Origin: Silurus meridionalis
Taxonomy: Eukaryota > Chordata > Actinopteri > Siluriformes > Siluridae
Length of the DNA stretch: 64,000 nt
Direction of reading: 5' to 3'
NCBI RefSeq assembly: GCF_014805685.1
Contig: NC_060887.1
Location: 10,784,463 to 10,848,462 of the forward strand
The notes below the pieces were generated by a model. It had not been told where the DNA came from and searched no databases. It saw only the letters and a program-made list of their open reading frames with translations. A program made the translations under genes and the position numbers. Positions 37,127 through 48,169 of this stretch are shown piece by piece; positions within the stretch are counted from its first letter, which is position 1; the number at the start of each line of letters is the position of its first letter.

Positions 37127-37531
37127 CTGGAAAAAAGGAAAAAAATATATACTTAAAAAGTTATGAAATAAGGCTTCAGTTAAGTCTGTAAACTAGGTTT
37201 ATAGACAGAATATTGTACACAAGTTAACACAAAATGTCTTATTTTGCTTGTATGTGAGTTTTCAAAGATACATTTGTGCATAATTAAAAGTATTCAGGAC
37301 TGATAAAAATCTAACAACAATTTAAGAGCCATATTTGAACCAAAGAATGCAACAACACCAGTGTATTTATAAGTTGTAAGAGATTCTGTTAAGCAGCTTC
37401 CTCTGACTGTTAAATACAAATCTACTAGACAAATGTAAATTCTTTAAAGTTTTCTTGTTTATAAACCGAACATTATTTATGACTTAATTTACTATTTTAT
37501 TAATTACTATTATTATTTATTAAACTGAAAT

Positions 37532-37535
<4 letters not shown>

Positions 37536-37603
<68 letters not shown>
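37536..37603. repeat. (TA)n microsatellite
   Basis: About 68 bp of TA repeats abutting the left end of a Tc1 transposon, consistent with insertion of the transposon into a TA tract (see the TA tract at 39197). Confidence 0.95.
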
Positions 37604-37607
<4 letters not shown>

Positions 37608-39192
37608 GGAAAATAAGTATTTGAACACCCAGCTATTTTGCAAGTTCTCCCACTTAGAAATCATGGAGGGTCTGAAATTGTCATCGAGGTGCATGTCCAC
37701 TGTGAGAGACATAATCTAAAAAAATCCAGAAATCACAATGTATGATTTTTAACTATTTATTTGTATGATACAGCTGCAAATAAGTATTTGAACACCTGTC
37801 TATCAGCTAGAATTCTGACCCTCAAAGACCTGTTAGTCTGCCTTTAAAATGTCCACCTCCACTACATTTATTATCCTAAATTAGATGCACCTGTTTGAGG
37901 TCGTTAGCTGCATAAAGACACCTGTCCACCCCATACAATCAGTAAGAATCCAACTACTAACATGGCCAAGACCAAAGAGCTGTCCAAAGACACTAGAGAC
38001 AAAATTGTACACCTCCACAAGGCTGGAAAGGGCTACGGGGAAATTGCCAACCAGCTTGGTGAAAAAGGTCCACTGTTGGAGCAATCATTAGAAAATGGAA
38101 GAAGCTAAACATGACTGTCAATCTCCCTCGGACTGGGGCTCCATGCAAGATCTCACCTCGTTGGGTTTAATGATCCTAAGGAAGGTGAGAAATCAGCCCA
38201 GAACTACACGGGAGGAGCTGGTCAATGACCTGAAAAGAGCTGGGACCACCGTTTCCAAGGTTACTGTTGGTAATACACTAAGACGTCATGGTTTGAAATC
38301 ATGCATGGCACGGAAGGTTCCCCTGCTTAAACCAGCACATGTCCAGGCATGTCTTAAGTTTGCCAATGACCATTTGGATGATCCAGAGGAGTCATGGGAG
38401 AAAGTCATGTGGTCAGATGAGACCAAAATAGAACTTTTGGGTCATAATTCCACTAAACGTGTTTGGAGGAAGAAGAATGATGAGTACCATCCCAAGAACA
38501 CCATTCCTACTGTGAAGCATGGGGGTGGTAGCATCATGCTTTGGGGGTGTTTTTCTGCACATGGGACAGGGCGACTGCACTGTATTAAGGAGAGGATGAC
38601 CGGGGCCATGTATTGCGAGATTTTGGGGAACAACCTCCTTCCCTCAGTTAGAGCATTGAAGATGGGTCGAGGCTGGGTCTTCCAACATGACAATGACCCG
38701 AAGCACACAGCCAGGATAACCAAGGAGTGGCTCTGTAAGAAGCATATTAAGGTTCTGGCGTGGCCTAGCCAGTCTCCAGACCTAAACCCAATAGAGAATC
38801 TTTGGAGGGAGCTCAAACTCTGTGTTTCTCAGCGACAGGCCAGAAACCTGACTGATCTAGAGAAGATCTGTGTGGAGGAGTGGGCCAAAATCCCTCCTGC
38901 AGTGTGTGCAAACCTAGTGAAAAACTACAGGAAACGTTTGACCTCTGTAACTGCAAACAAAGGCTACTGTACCAAATATTAACATTGACTTTCTCAGGTG
39001 TTCAAATACTTATTTGCAGCTGTATCATACAAATAAATAGTTAAAAAATCATACATTGTGATTTCTGGAATTTTTTTTTTAGATTATGTCTCTATTTAGA
39101 CATGCACCTACGATGACAATTTCAGACCCCTCAGATTTCTAAGTGGGAGAACTTGCAAAATAGCAGGGTGTTCAAATACTTATTTTCCTCAC

Positions 39193-39194
<2 letters not shown>
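37602..39194 (+). mobile_element. Nearly complete Tc1-like transposon (1.6 kb), second family
   Basis: Inverted ends: AGTGAGGAAAATAAGTATTT on the left and its reverse complement ending CCTCACTG on the right. Terminal repeats are about 215 bp, each with a second GTATTTGAACACCTG copy inside, giving IR/DR architecture. It sits between two TA tracts (37536-37603 and 39197-39243) that look like a single tract split by the insertion. Confidence 0.9.
37962..38982 (+). pseudogene. Tc1-like transposase, two frameshifts
   Basis: Starts [20 protein letters not shown] at 37962. A shift near 38065 (the 'GEK...' region) and another near 38155 break the DNA-binding region; the latter leads into an open frame to 38982. 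Catalytic residues are present: [34 protein letters not shown] (DD34E). The C-terminus is intact ([14 protein letters not shown]). No close relation to the transposase at 28739 beyond the shared superfamily. Confidence 0.88.

Positions 39195-39196
<2 letters not shown>

Positions 39197-39243
<47 letters not shown>
39197..39243. repeat. (TA)n microsatellite
   Basis: About 47 bp of TA repeats at the right end of the Tc1 element. Confidence 0.95.
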
Positions 39244-39245
<2 letters not shown>

Positions 39246-39249
39246 CTTA

Positions 39250-40250
39250 ATTAATTATATATCACCTTACAAATTACAAAAGAGACAAACACATTTGTGT
39301 GTGGGTTTTCATTTAAGGGACACCTGTGTTTGCCTTGAAATTATCAGTTGAAACAAGTTTCCACTGGCTGGCCTAACCAGTTTTTTGGCTAATGGTCAAA
39401 AACGTATTAACTTATTAATTATAATAAATCCATTTGGATAACCAAAACTAATAATAATGTTAGCTCTTATCAACACCTAAATAATAAAAATACAACAATT
39501 TCAAAAAATTACATAAATGTATAAAAGTACAGATTAGTTCAGATACTAAAAACTGTTATTATTATTATTATTTCATTTAAAAAAATTCCTTTGTGTACTG
39601 TTATTAATACTATTTTAAATAAAATAATTAAAAAAAAATAAATAGAAAATATTATAATTGTTATTTTATACAATCCATTGTTGGGAACAATGCACACATA
39701 TGCATTCATGCAACATTTGCATGAGCACAACCCATTTCTCATTATGTAATGCTTAACCCTTTAAGGCTTAAGCATGCTATGGTATGTGTGTGTTTTTATG
39801 GTTACCTGTAAATGTTGCAAGAACATGTAGAATATAACATATTGAGTGAACAAAGAAAATTAAGGTACTAAAAAAAGTAATAAAATTAATAAAATAATAA
39901 ATTAATAAAAGTGTTTGGTCACCACCTAATTACTAAAGTAATATATTCATTTGACTTTTTTTTTGTTTTCTGCTGTTTGCCAAACCTTGGCTCAGTGATT
40001 TGTTTTTTCATATTTGTTTTCATATTGTTTAGTAATGGTATTATTTGGACTATGATTGTGTATGTACCACTTATCTATATAAATTCACCATTTAATGCTG
40101 GTTATCTCTCCATGATCTTCATTATTACCTTTGTTCTTTTAGTTTCTTTGTTTATTTTGTGTCTATTTTATGTGTGCTCTTTATTAAGAAAACCTCTGCA
40201 TCCACTTTCCACTCACACACTTGGTTCATTTACTACAGCTTCATTTAGGG
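39250..40250. other. Diverged remnant of the locus unit, noncoding
   Basis: No gene. 39660-39800 resembles 27600-27730 of unit C (ATGCACACAT, GCAACATTT, CATAAGCAC-like, then TAACCCTTTAAG and TTAAGCATGCT in order), so it is an older copy of the same noncoding DNA. Confidence 0.45.
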
Positions 40251-40251
40251 A

Positions 40252-40395
40252 AAGTGGTAGCTCAGTGACTAAGACAATGGACTTCTGATTGGAAGCTCCC
40301 ACTCCTGGGTCCTTGAAAATATGTATGAATGTATAAATGGAACAATTATAAATCACTCTGGATAGAGGCATCTGCCAATTGACAAAAATGTAAGT
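40252..40395 (+). mobile_element. tRNA-headed SINE
   Basis: The head GTGGTAGCTCAGTGACTAAG resembles a tRNA A box. A B-box-like segment follows, then the TCACTCTGGATAGAGGCATC tail typical of fish SINEs that share an L2-type 3' end (TCTGGATAAGGGCGTCTGCC in intact relatives). Confidence 0.75.
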
Positions 40396-40399
40396 GTCA

Positions 40400-41635
40400 A
40401 CTTTGGCATAGAAGTTTCTTCTATATTTTATTGAATGAAAGAAATTAAGACAAAAAGGGAGATGATATCTTTTTTATAATTAAAAGAGCCAAAACAAAGA
40501 AAAAGGCACCTTTGGGAAACATTCTTGTATACTCTTCTTTCTATTATTCATAGTTTAGGTTATAGATCTAGCACTGTAATTTAAGTAAAAATGCATTTTA
40601 TAATGCCATGGTTTCGAATTAATTTTAAAGATTGGAATTAATTCTTCAGTGTGTAAACAAATCTGGGTTTATGAGCTGCACCCTGAAATGAGGTAGGTCT
40701 ATGTATAGTACTCAAGTATTTAATCCAAATGTAAAAATACCCTTTTAATAAAGTAGAATGTGTAATGTCATACCATTGTCAATTCTCATATCCCGCCTTA
40801 CCGTAAAGACCAGACAAACAACTTAAGAGCTTAATTTGTGTCTAAGAATGCAGCAACACTAGTGTATGTTCATGTTGCTTGGTGATCACTTGATCTTAAG
40901 TATCTTTGAAATTTCATCTGACTGCCCAAAACTAATCTACTACAAGAAATCAAAGCTAATAATGTTATGTAAGAATTAGAAGACCATTATTTATTACTAA
41001 ATTAAATTTTTTTATTAACAGTAATTACTAACATTTAAAAAATAAAACAAGCAAATTAATATAGTAAATCTGAAATACATATAGTATGTACAGTCATTTC
41101 AAATAAAACACAATTTGTTTTAAATATACTGGCATTGCTTTTTATAGGTTTTATGTATTTTTTATATGTATTTATGTGCTACTGTGTTTAGATATATAAC
41201 GCATAGTAGAAGCTATTATTGTGTATATGCACAAAGATTTCTAAATTGTTTAACTTATAATATGAACATTTTTCAATTTACGTATATATTATCAATGCTG
41301 TTTTTAAAATGTGTCTTGTTTGGAAATTACCTCATCTGTTGGCAAAACAAAAGGCACTCATCTGTTGGCAAAACAAAACAAACATCCAGTGAGTCATACT
41401 ATTTATATCAAGTGCAGAGGTACATCACTGTTGCATGTACCAAGTGCACTGCATACGTACCTAGTAAGTAACATAAAGGTTGGGCAAAGATATATCAAAA
41501 TAAACGACAAAATACAGCAAATAAACCATGCACCAAAATAAACTATATTATTTTTGTATTTAAAAAAAATGCAAAAAAACTTTTACAAGGGAGCATGACA
41601 TTTAATGTTTAACAGTGTGTGAATGACTTATAATT
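40400..41635. other. AT-rich noncoding; second copy of copy-2 upstream sequence
   Basis: 40820-40880 (ACTTAAGAGC, AAGAATGCAGCAACACTAGT) matches 37320-37370 upstream of endonuclease-like copy 2, so part of the gene's 5' flank is duplicated here without a coding region. Nothing else supported. Confidence 0.4.
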
Positions 41636-42056
41636 GTATCCTAATTTAATTAATTGGTGTTTGGCAGAGGAAGGAAGAAACAAAGTACAATAACTTTGTT
41701 CCGATACTTAAGTAGATTTTTCTGGAATCTGTACTTCACTATTTATTTTTCAGATTTTTACTTTTACTTACTTTTACTTTGTTACACAAATATCTGTACT
41801 TTTTACTTCTTACATTTTCAAAACAGCCTCATTACTTGAGTTTTAATCTATTTGTTAAAATATATATATTTTTTCTTCCCAGTGCACCGTTTTCAGCCCA
41901 TCAACCTATTGCTTGTCATTGCGCAGCTTTTTCAATCTACCACTAGTGTATTATTTCCTGGCTCTCACACACCACAGATGTAGGCTAATTTACAGAGCTC
42001 ACAATGAGCAAGGCAGAAGGCAACAAGAAGTCTGGGCTTTATGTGGATTTACACCA
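41636..42056. repeat. Interspersed repeat with iterated ACTTTTACTT motifs
   Basis: Contains TTTTTACTTTTACTTACTTT and related phrases typical of a common fish DNA repeat; family not named with confidence. Forms the left flank of the Rex1-type LINE. Confidence 0.4.
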
Positions 42057-42085
42057 CCATCTTGGATTCAGTGAATCCAAGATGG
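42057..42085. repeat. Perfect 13-bp palindrome at LINE 5' end
   Basis: CCATCTTGGATTC (42057-42069), a 3-nt loop, then its exact inverse GAATCCAAGATGG (42073-42085). Each arm contains an AAGATGG core, the motif bound by YY1. Confidence 0.9.
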
Positions 42086-42163
42086 CGGCACGGCAGTAGC
42101 TCGCAGCGGCCTCTCCGGATCCAAAAATGGTGCTTTCATATTTAGCTAGACCTATTACAATAC

Positions 42164-45100
42164 ATGGACACCAGAGTCAGCTGTGTTCATGTGTACGACC
42201 ACCAGACACTACTACGGTACAGGCATGATAAAGTTATTAATAACCTTCGTGACCTCGGCTTGCTGCGACCTCGGCCACAAAGACCAGGCCCCCAGCCCTC
42301 GGTGTCACCTGGTGCCGGTAGCTGGGAGAGAGGACGTCGGAAGCGATGCTCGAGGAAGCGGAAGCGCGGCAAGCGGGCGGGTGTCCGTGCTAGGCTAAAT
42401 GCTAACCCTAGCCGGCCGGCTCTCCCGTCCATTTTTCTTTCTAACGTCTGCTCCCTGGACAATAAACTTGTTGAAATGTATTCTTTAGTAGCCTTGGCGA
42501 ACCTTCCTATCTTGACCTCGCATATTCTGACTTAGATGTTTATGTCTTTGCTGTCCTGTAACATTTTGTGCTATCGCGTGAACAGGATGATAGAAGACCA
42601 AGGGCGATAGTTAAGTTAGAAGATAGCTATAAGCACATCCTGTTCCTTTTTCTTACGCACATATTTTCTTACGCACATATGTTTCTGACTATCTCTGTCA
42701 ACACACGATAACTCTATCTGTGTCGCAATTTCTTACGCACTATGGCTTGGACTTATGTGTACATATACCCTGCTTTGCAGCTCAGTTCTTCGAGCAGTTG
42801 TATTGAATAAACCAGACTTGATTTTAATCGTGTGGGTTGTTCTTTCATTGCTCCGGAGCGCTCCTAAGGCCTTGCAGAGAAGAGACACAGACGAGAGGGC
42901 AGGGGATCTTTCTTACAATCAGACTCCAGTGAACCACATGGCGAGAGTTTAGAGACTGTTGCGTCTTTGTTTTCACGGACGTGGCTCAGCGACAGAGTTC
43001 CGGAAGCTTCCATCCAGCTTGATGGGCTAACTGTGTTTTGAGCCGACAGAAACGCAGCTCTGTGCGGTAAGACTCGCGGTGGTGGCGTGTGTGTTTATAT
43101 CAACACGGAATGGTGTAAGAACTCTGTGCTTGTCTCACGCTATTGCTCATCGCTAGTGGAGTTTGTGACTGTTAGATGCAGACCTTTTTATTTACCTCGG
43201 GAATTCACCACTGTTTACATTGTTGGAGTGTACATTCCTCCCAGTGCTAATGCTAAGGAGGCACTGTGTGAACTCAACGGCGCTATTAGCGAGCTGCAGA
43301 ATGCTCACCCCGACAGATTGTTTATTATCGCCGGAGATTTCAACCATGTGAATCTCAGGACTGTGCTTCCCAAGCCCCATCAGCATGTGGACTTTGCAAC
43401 GAGAGGACCGAACATGCTGGATCTTCTTTACACAAACATCCCCGACGCGGGGAGCCCCGCCCCCATCTCGGATACTCAGACCACTGCTCTGTTATGTTAA
43501 TTCCAGCATACAGACCCCTCATCAGACGCTCTAAACCGGTCCAGAAACAGGTAAAAACCTGGCCAGAAGGAGCTACTTCTGCTCTTCAGGACTGTTTTGA
43601 GTGCACTGACTGGGACATGTTTAGAGAGGCTGCAACCAATGGCGATTCCATCAACTTGGAGGAGTACACATCATCATTGACCAGCTACATCAGCAAGTGC
43701 GTTGATGATGTGATTATCTCCAAGACAATCACTACACGCTACAACCAGAAGCCGTGGATGACTGCAAATGTGCGTGTGCTGCTAAAACAAAGAGACTCTG
43801 CCTTCAGAACAGGGGACAAGGCGGCCTTAAAAACAGCAAGGGCCAAACTGTCCCGTGCCATCAGAAAAGGCGAAGCGCGCACAAGCAAAGAAAATCCACA
43901 ACCACTTCCAGGACAGTGGAGACACTCGGCGCATGTGGCAGGGCATCCAGGCGATCACGAATTACAAGACTACATCACCTGCTTGTGACCGTGATGACTC
44001 CCTCCCAGATTTTACCGTGATTTTAACGTGAAGGCGAGAAAGACCATCCCTCCTCCCACTGACCAGGTGCTCTGTCTAACCACAGCTGAAGTGAGGAAAA
44101 CTCTATGCAGAGTTAACCCATGGAAGTCTGCTGGACCTGACAACTTTCCTGGCAGAGTGCTCAGGGAATGTGCAGAACAGTCGCGCTCACTCCCATCGTG
44201 ATGAAGTGCTTAAAGAGGCTCGTCATAAGGCACATTAAGACCCAGCTTTCACCCTGCCTGGACCCCATGCAGTTTGCGTATCGTCCAAACCGTTCCACGG
44301 ACGATGCTATCTCCACAACCCTCCATTTGGCCCTCACCCACCTAGATAACAAGGACTCATATGTACGAATGCTGTTCATTGACTGCAGCTCAGCATTCAA
44401 CACAATCATTCCTCAGCACCTGATTGAGAAGTTGAGCCTATTGGGCCTGAACACCTCCCTTTGTAACTGGATCCTGGACTTCCTGACTGAGAGACCTCAG
44501 TCAGTACGGATCGGGAAAAGCATCTCCAGCACCACCACACTGAGCACTGGGGCCCCCCAGGGCTGTGTGCTCAGTCCACTGCTGTTCACTTTGCTGACTC
44601 ACGACTGTGTAGCAATGCACAGCTCGAATCATATCATCAAGTTTGCTGATGACACGACCGTGGTGGGTCTAATCAGCAAGAATGACGAATCAGCATACAG
44701 AGAGGAGGTGCAATGGTTAACAGCCTGGTGTGGAGCAAACAACCTGTCTCTGAACGTGGACATACCGAAAGAGATGGTTGTGGACTTCAGGAGAGCATAG
44801 AGCGACCAATCTCCACTGATTATTGATGGATCCTCAGTGGAAATTGTCAAGTGCACCAAATTCCTTGGTGTTCACCTGGCGGATAACCTCAGCTGGTCAC
44901 TCAACACCAGCTCCATCACCAAGAAAGCCCAGCAGCATTTTTACTTCCTGAGAAGGCTGAGGAAAGCCCATCTCCCTCCCCCCATCCTGACCATCTTCTA
45001 CAGAGGGACCATTGAGAGCTTCTTAAACAGCTGCATCACTGCCTGGTTTGGGAATTGCACCGTCTCGGACCGCAAGACCCTACAGAGGATAGTGAGGACA

Positions 45101-45324
45101 GCTGAGAAGATCATCGGAGTCTCTCTCCCCTCTATCATGCACATTTACACCACACGCTGCATCCGCATAGCAAACAGCATTGTGGATGACCACACACACC
45201 CGTCACACACACTTTTCACACTCCTGCCATCAGAAAAACAGTTCCGAAGCATTCGGGCCGCCACAACAAGACTGTGCAACAGTTTTTTCCCGCAAGCCAT
45301 CAGGCTACTTAATACACAGAACTG
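42164..45324 (+). pseudogene. Rex1-type LINE ORF2 (endonuclease + RT), broken
   Basis: Recovered in pieces: 42164-42535, 42970-43500, 43494-43988, 44010-44800, 44837-45324. It would encode endonuclease, linker and reverse transcriptase for target-primed reverse transcription. The catalytic F-A-D-D is retained, but a solo LTR, frameshifts near 43490, 43880 and 44180, and a stop at 44798 disrupt the frame. The shift near 44180 (a two-base CG duplication) is absent from copy B, while copy B has a separate two-base loss near 51839. Confidence 0.85.
42557..42917 (+). mobile_element. Solo LTR inserted in LINE endonuclease
   Basis: About 361 bp starting TGTAACATTTTG and ending GATCTTTCTTACA, so it has TG...CA ends with a TGTAA/TTACA inverted match. 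It interrupts LINE coding sequence between Y-V-F-A-V and T-W-L-S-D. Interior: three copies of TTCTTACGCAC (about 42650-42740, U3-like), a TATACCCTGC-type promoter region near 42765 and an AATAAA at about 42806. No internal retroviral genes. No clear target duplication, so the exact family (retrovirus-like or other LTR element) is uncertain. Confidence 0.65.
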
Positions 45325-45707
45325 AAGGGATCTCACACACACACACACATGCTTTTTTGCACCTTCAACTTTGTTATACTATACTACACTGTTTACATGC
45401 TGTCTTCTGCACATCTTGACTGCTGCTGTATTTTTGCACTACATTGTGTTCTTATATTCACTCCCGGGGTATAGTCTTTACAGTTCACAGTACTGTATAA
45501 CCAAGTATACAGTAGGTTTACTGGTCGGCGCTATCTTGGTTTTGTGTCTTGTCTTGTGTTGTCTGTCGGTACTGTTTTTTGTCTGCACTGTTTGCACTAG
45601 GTTGCACTAGGATGCACTTTATGTAGCTTGTTGTTGTTAGTGTAGCACCAGGGTTCCGGAGGAACGTTGTTTCCTTTTTACTGTGTAATGTGTACCACTG
45701 TGTATAG

Positions 45708-46343
45708 CAGTGGCGGCTACTGGTCTGTCAGAGAGGGGAAGCTCATTTTCGGCCTACATCATAAAATTGAAAATCAAGCAATTTCGCCAAGCAAATATCA
45801 AAGAAATAGGTTGCAGCAGTTTTTATTTCGACTGAACTTGAGAAATCCGCGATGGGACTGAGCGCGAATAGCTTCAGTGATTCCTTATAGTACAGAATCG
45901 CTGTCAGTCAAAAGGAGATGCAGTCTTTCGACAGACCCTCCAATCATCACGCAGAAGCTCGGAGTCCGGGCCAGCCCACTCCCCATTCACCCCCAGAGAC
46001 GCTGAGCGTCCGTGGGCGGGACATAATCGCAGCGTTTATCCAATGACCGTCTAGTTTCGAAGCGCTGAAAAAAAACGTTCAAAGCAGCCCCATTGAAGTC
46101 AATGGACGCTGGGCTTCAATAGGGAAATGCACTGTGACGCTGCGGGAATGTATGAGAAGGAAATCGAGTCAGCCGCCCTGCTATATGTAACTGATTCTGA
46201 ACGAACTCGTCTTTGAGATAAACGTTTTCTAACGCATTTTTAGTCAATAAAATGTTAATACAATAGTACATATTTGACCATTAATTTTGTGACATTATAA
46301 GGGAAGCCGAGCTTCCCTTGCAGTCTTAAAGAAATCGCCTCTG
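45708..46343. mobile_element. hAT miniature element in LINE 3' UTR, copy A
   Basis: Flanked by identical 8-bp target duplications GTGTATAG (45700-45707 and 46344-46351). Ends are imperfect inverted repeats: CAGTGGCGGC...GGGGAAGC on the left and GGGAAGC...CGCCTCTG on the right. 636 bp, no transposase. Interior has a GGGCGGGAC box (about 46014), and CCATTGAAGTCAATGG, a perfect 7-bp palindrome (about 46091). Superfamily from duplication length and ends. Confidence 0.8.
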
Positions 46344-46396
46344 GTGTATAGTTGAAATTATAATAAAAGCCTCTTGACTTGACTTGACTTGACTTT

Positions 46397-46756
46397 GTCT
46401 AATTTAAATGTGCTTTGGCTCAGAGAAGGCAACAGCATTTCTGGATCATGTTCACATATGGCTTTTTCTTTGCATAATAGAGCTTAAACCTGCATTTGTG
46501 AAATACAAGGCAAACTGTGTTCACAGACAATGATTTCTAAAGGTGTTTCTCATGCAGTGGTTTTCATTACAGACTCAGAACTCTTTTAATTGCAGTGCCG
46601 CCTGAGAGCCCAAAGATTACGAGCATCCACTATTGATTTTCACCATTGTCCCTTGCACAGAGATGTCTCCAGTTTCTTTGCATCTTTTCATGACATTATG
46701 CACTGAAGAGGAAAGTTTCAAAGTCTTTGCAATTTCATTTTGAAAAACCACTTGAT
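46397..46756 (-). mobile_element. Tc1-like transposase fossil, unit A
   Basis: Same insertion as 24120-24614, but its left part is cut at the LINE tail (46394). The HTH remnant is in frame with the endonuclease-like fragment that follows on the minus strand. Confidence 0.6.
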
Positions 46757-47015
46757 TACCCCCAGCTGTTTCCCTTAGATGGTCTTCCAAACTACGCAGG
46801 ACATTCATATCTGATTTATGATTGTACATGTTAACAAGAAAGTAGAGGTTATCATACAAACAACAGATTACAATGTAACCTCCACTATAATCTTTATCAT
46901 GGCATATGTACTCAAATGGCATCTCAGATTTTATCAGTATTGCAACTCCATTGCTGTGAGAGCTATGAACTGTGAAGTAGATGTGCTGGTTTTCAACTTC
47001 CTCCAAGATTTTCAT
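46617..47015 (-). pseudogene. Chimeric ORF: endonuclease-like fragment fused to Tc1 HTH (132 aa), unit A
   Basis: Residues 1-87 correspond to about residues 57-144 of the intact 501-aa protein (FTVHSSHSNGVAILI, YICHDKDYSGGYIV). Residues 88-132 come from a Tc1-like transposase helix-turn-helix (NEIAKTLKLSSSVHNVMKRC). The catalytic Asn, Glu, GDFN and SDH are all absent, so it cannot be an active nuclease. The frame is open only in this copy: unit C has a stop and unit B a one-base deletion. Most likely a pseudogene; a small expressed fusion is possible but unsupported. Confidence 0.7.
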
Positions 47016-47663
47016 AACAATCTACTCCCTGATCTGTTGGTAATGTTTCCACCTGTGTATCGTTAGCCCTCTGTACGTTTAAGTTCCCCTTTTGTGGCTG
47101 TGTTTGTAACATAACATGCCACGATGTTACGTGAGTCATGTGATTCATTCTCAAAAGTTTTCGGACTGTCTCTCAGGGTGTGCTTTCCTAGTGTTTTTTT
47201 TTTTTTTAATCGTTTCTTGATTTCCCGGTGTAGGACTTGGTTTTGCCTGTCCTTCTTTGCTGACTCTATGTTCTATTTTTGGTTTGTTCACATTTTCTTT
47301 TTTTTCTGATTGATGATATGTTATCTGTTAGGCTTTTTTATGTTAGCGGTTATGTTTTGTCTGTACTGATGTGATCTCGAGTGTGCTGTGTTCCCTGAAT
47401 CTCCTTCCTTCTATCAAGTTTACCCCTTTGAAAGACTTTGTTTCAGTTTGTTGTGCTTTAGTTTTTCCTCATTTAGGCTTTGGGTATTTGGTTTAAATCC
47501 TAAGACTTCATTTAAGTATTTATTTTCCATCTTAAGTTACCTTTCGTTTGATGATGAAACCTGGATTATTTCTTTCAATTTGCCTGTTTTCACTTTTGTG
47601 CTTTTGTGAACTCTGAAACAAAGAACTACTGCACATTACAGCACTTTTGAGTACAGATAGTTT

Positions 47664-47759
47664 GGGTTGCCTTACGCAAGGGTCCAGGAGTGGCAGCTTG
47701 GTGATACTGGGGCTACCAATCAGTAACCCAGAGCCTTAACCACTGTGCTACCACTTCCC
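47664..47759 (-). mobile_element. tRNA-headed SINE, unit A
   Basis: Same insertion as 25525-25620; the A-box-like GGTAGCACAGTGGTTAAGGC is on the minus strand. Confidence 0.6.
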
Positions 47760-48128
47760 TATTGCTATGGTGAGTATTATGTTGATCTGCTACTACACCA
47801 AACTAAAGCAAATAATGCTATATTTGCTACAAATTAATAAATGATTACCTGATATATAAAAAATGTTGTTTTATTTAATAGTAGGTTTTATAAAAATTTT
47901 TTGAGAAATGTGTAAAACTGGGGGGGGTTAAGCATCATACTGCTGCTTTCAGAATACAAACCTTAGATTGTTAATGCATGGTAGTATAATATTTGTTAGT
48001 ACATTTTTTGTTTTGCATCATAAAAACAATTGTATAAAATTCTATTTTAGGTCTGTCTTTTTTTAAATGAGATTTTATTTTAATAAATATTGTGCATTTT
48101 TATATAGCTTCTTCTACTGGGCTCTTAC

Positions 48129-48164
48129 CTTGTACATTCAGCTGGTTGCAGAAATGATGTGCAT
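48129..48164 (-). other. Candidate noncoding exon, unit A
   Basis: Identical in layout to 26008-26043, with acceptor TTTTCTTTCAG and donor GTAAGAG both intact. Confidence 0.35.
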
Positions 48165-48169
48165 CTGAA

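Larger units (their letters stand above)
42073..46394 (+). mobile_element. Rex1/Babar-type LINE, copy A, with nested insertions
   Basis: Long non-LTR retrotransposon ending in a TTGACTTGACTTGACTTGAC tail. Order: GC-rich 5' region with AAGATGGCGGC; ORF start region with basic stretch and [13 protein letters not shown] (about 42430-42480); endonuclease split by a solo LTR and resuming at 42918 ([44 protein letters not shown] near 43330); RT with SAGPDNFPG (44127), [14 protein letters not shown] (44375), [13 protein letters not shown] (44550), [10 protein letters not shown] (44641); the C-terminal FFPQAIRLLN (45285). The 3' UTR is interrupted by a hAT element. Several frameshifts and a TAG after VVDFRRA (44798) make it inactive. 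Confidence 0.88.

Noticed and set aside
40252..40330. Possible tRNA gene
   Set aside because: The A-box-like head is followed by an L2-type tail, no foldable cloverleaf is visible; a SINE is the better explanation. Same for 25525, 47664 and 54975.
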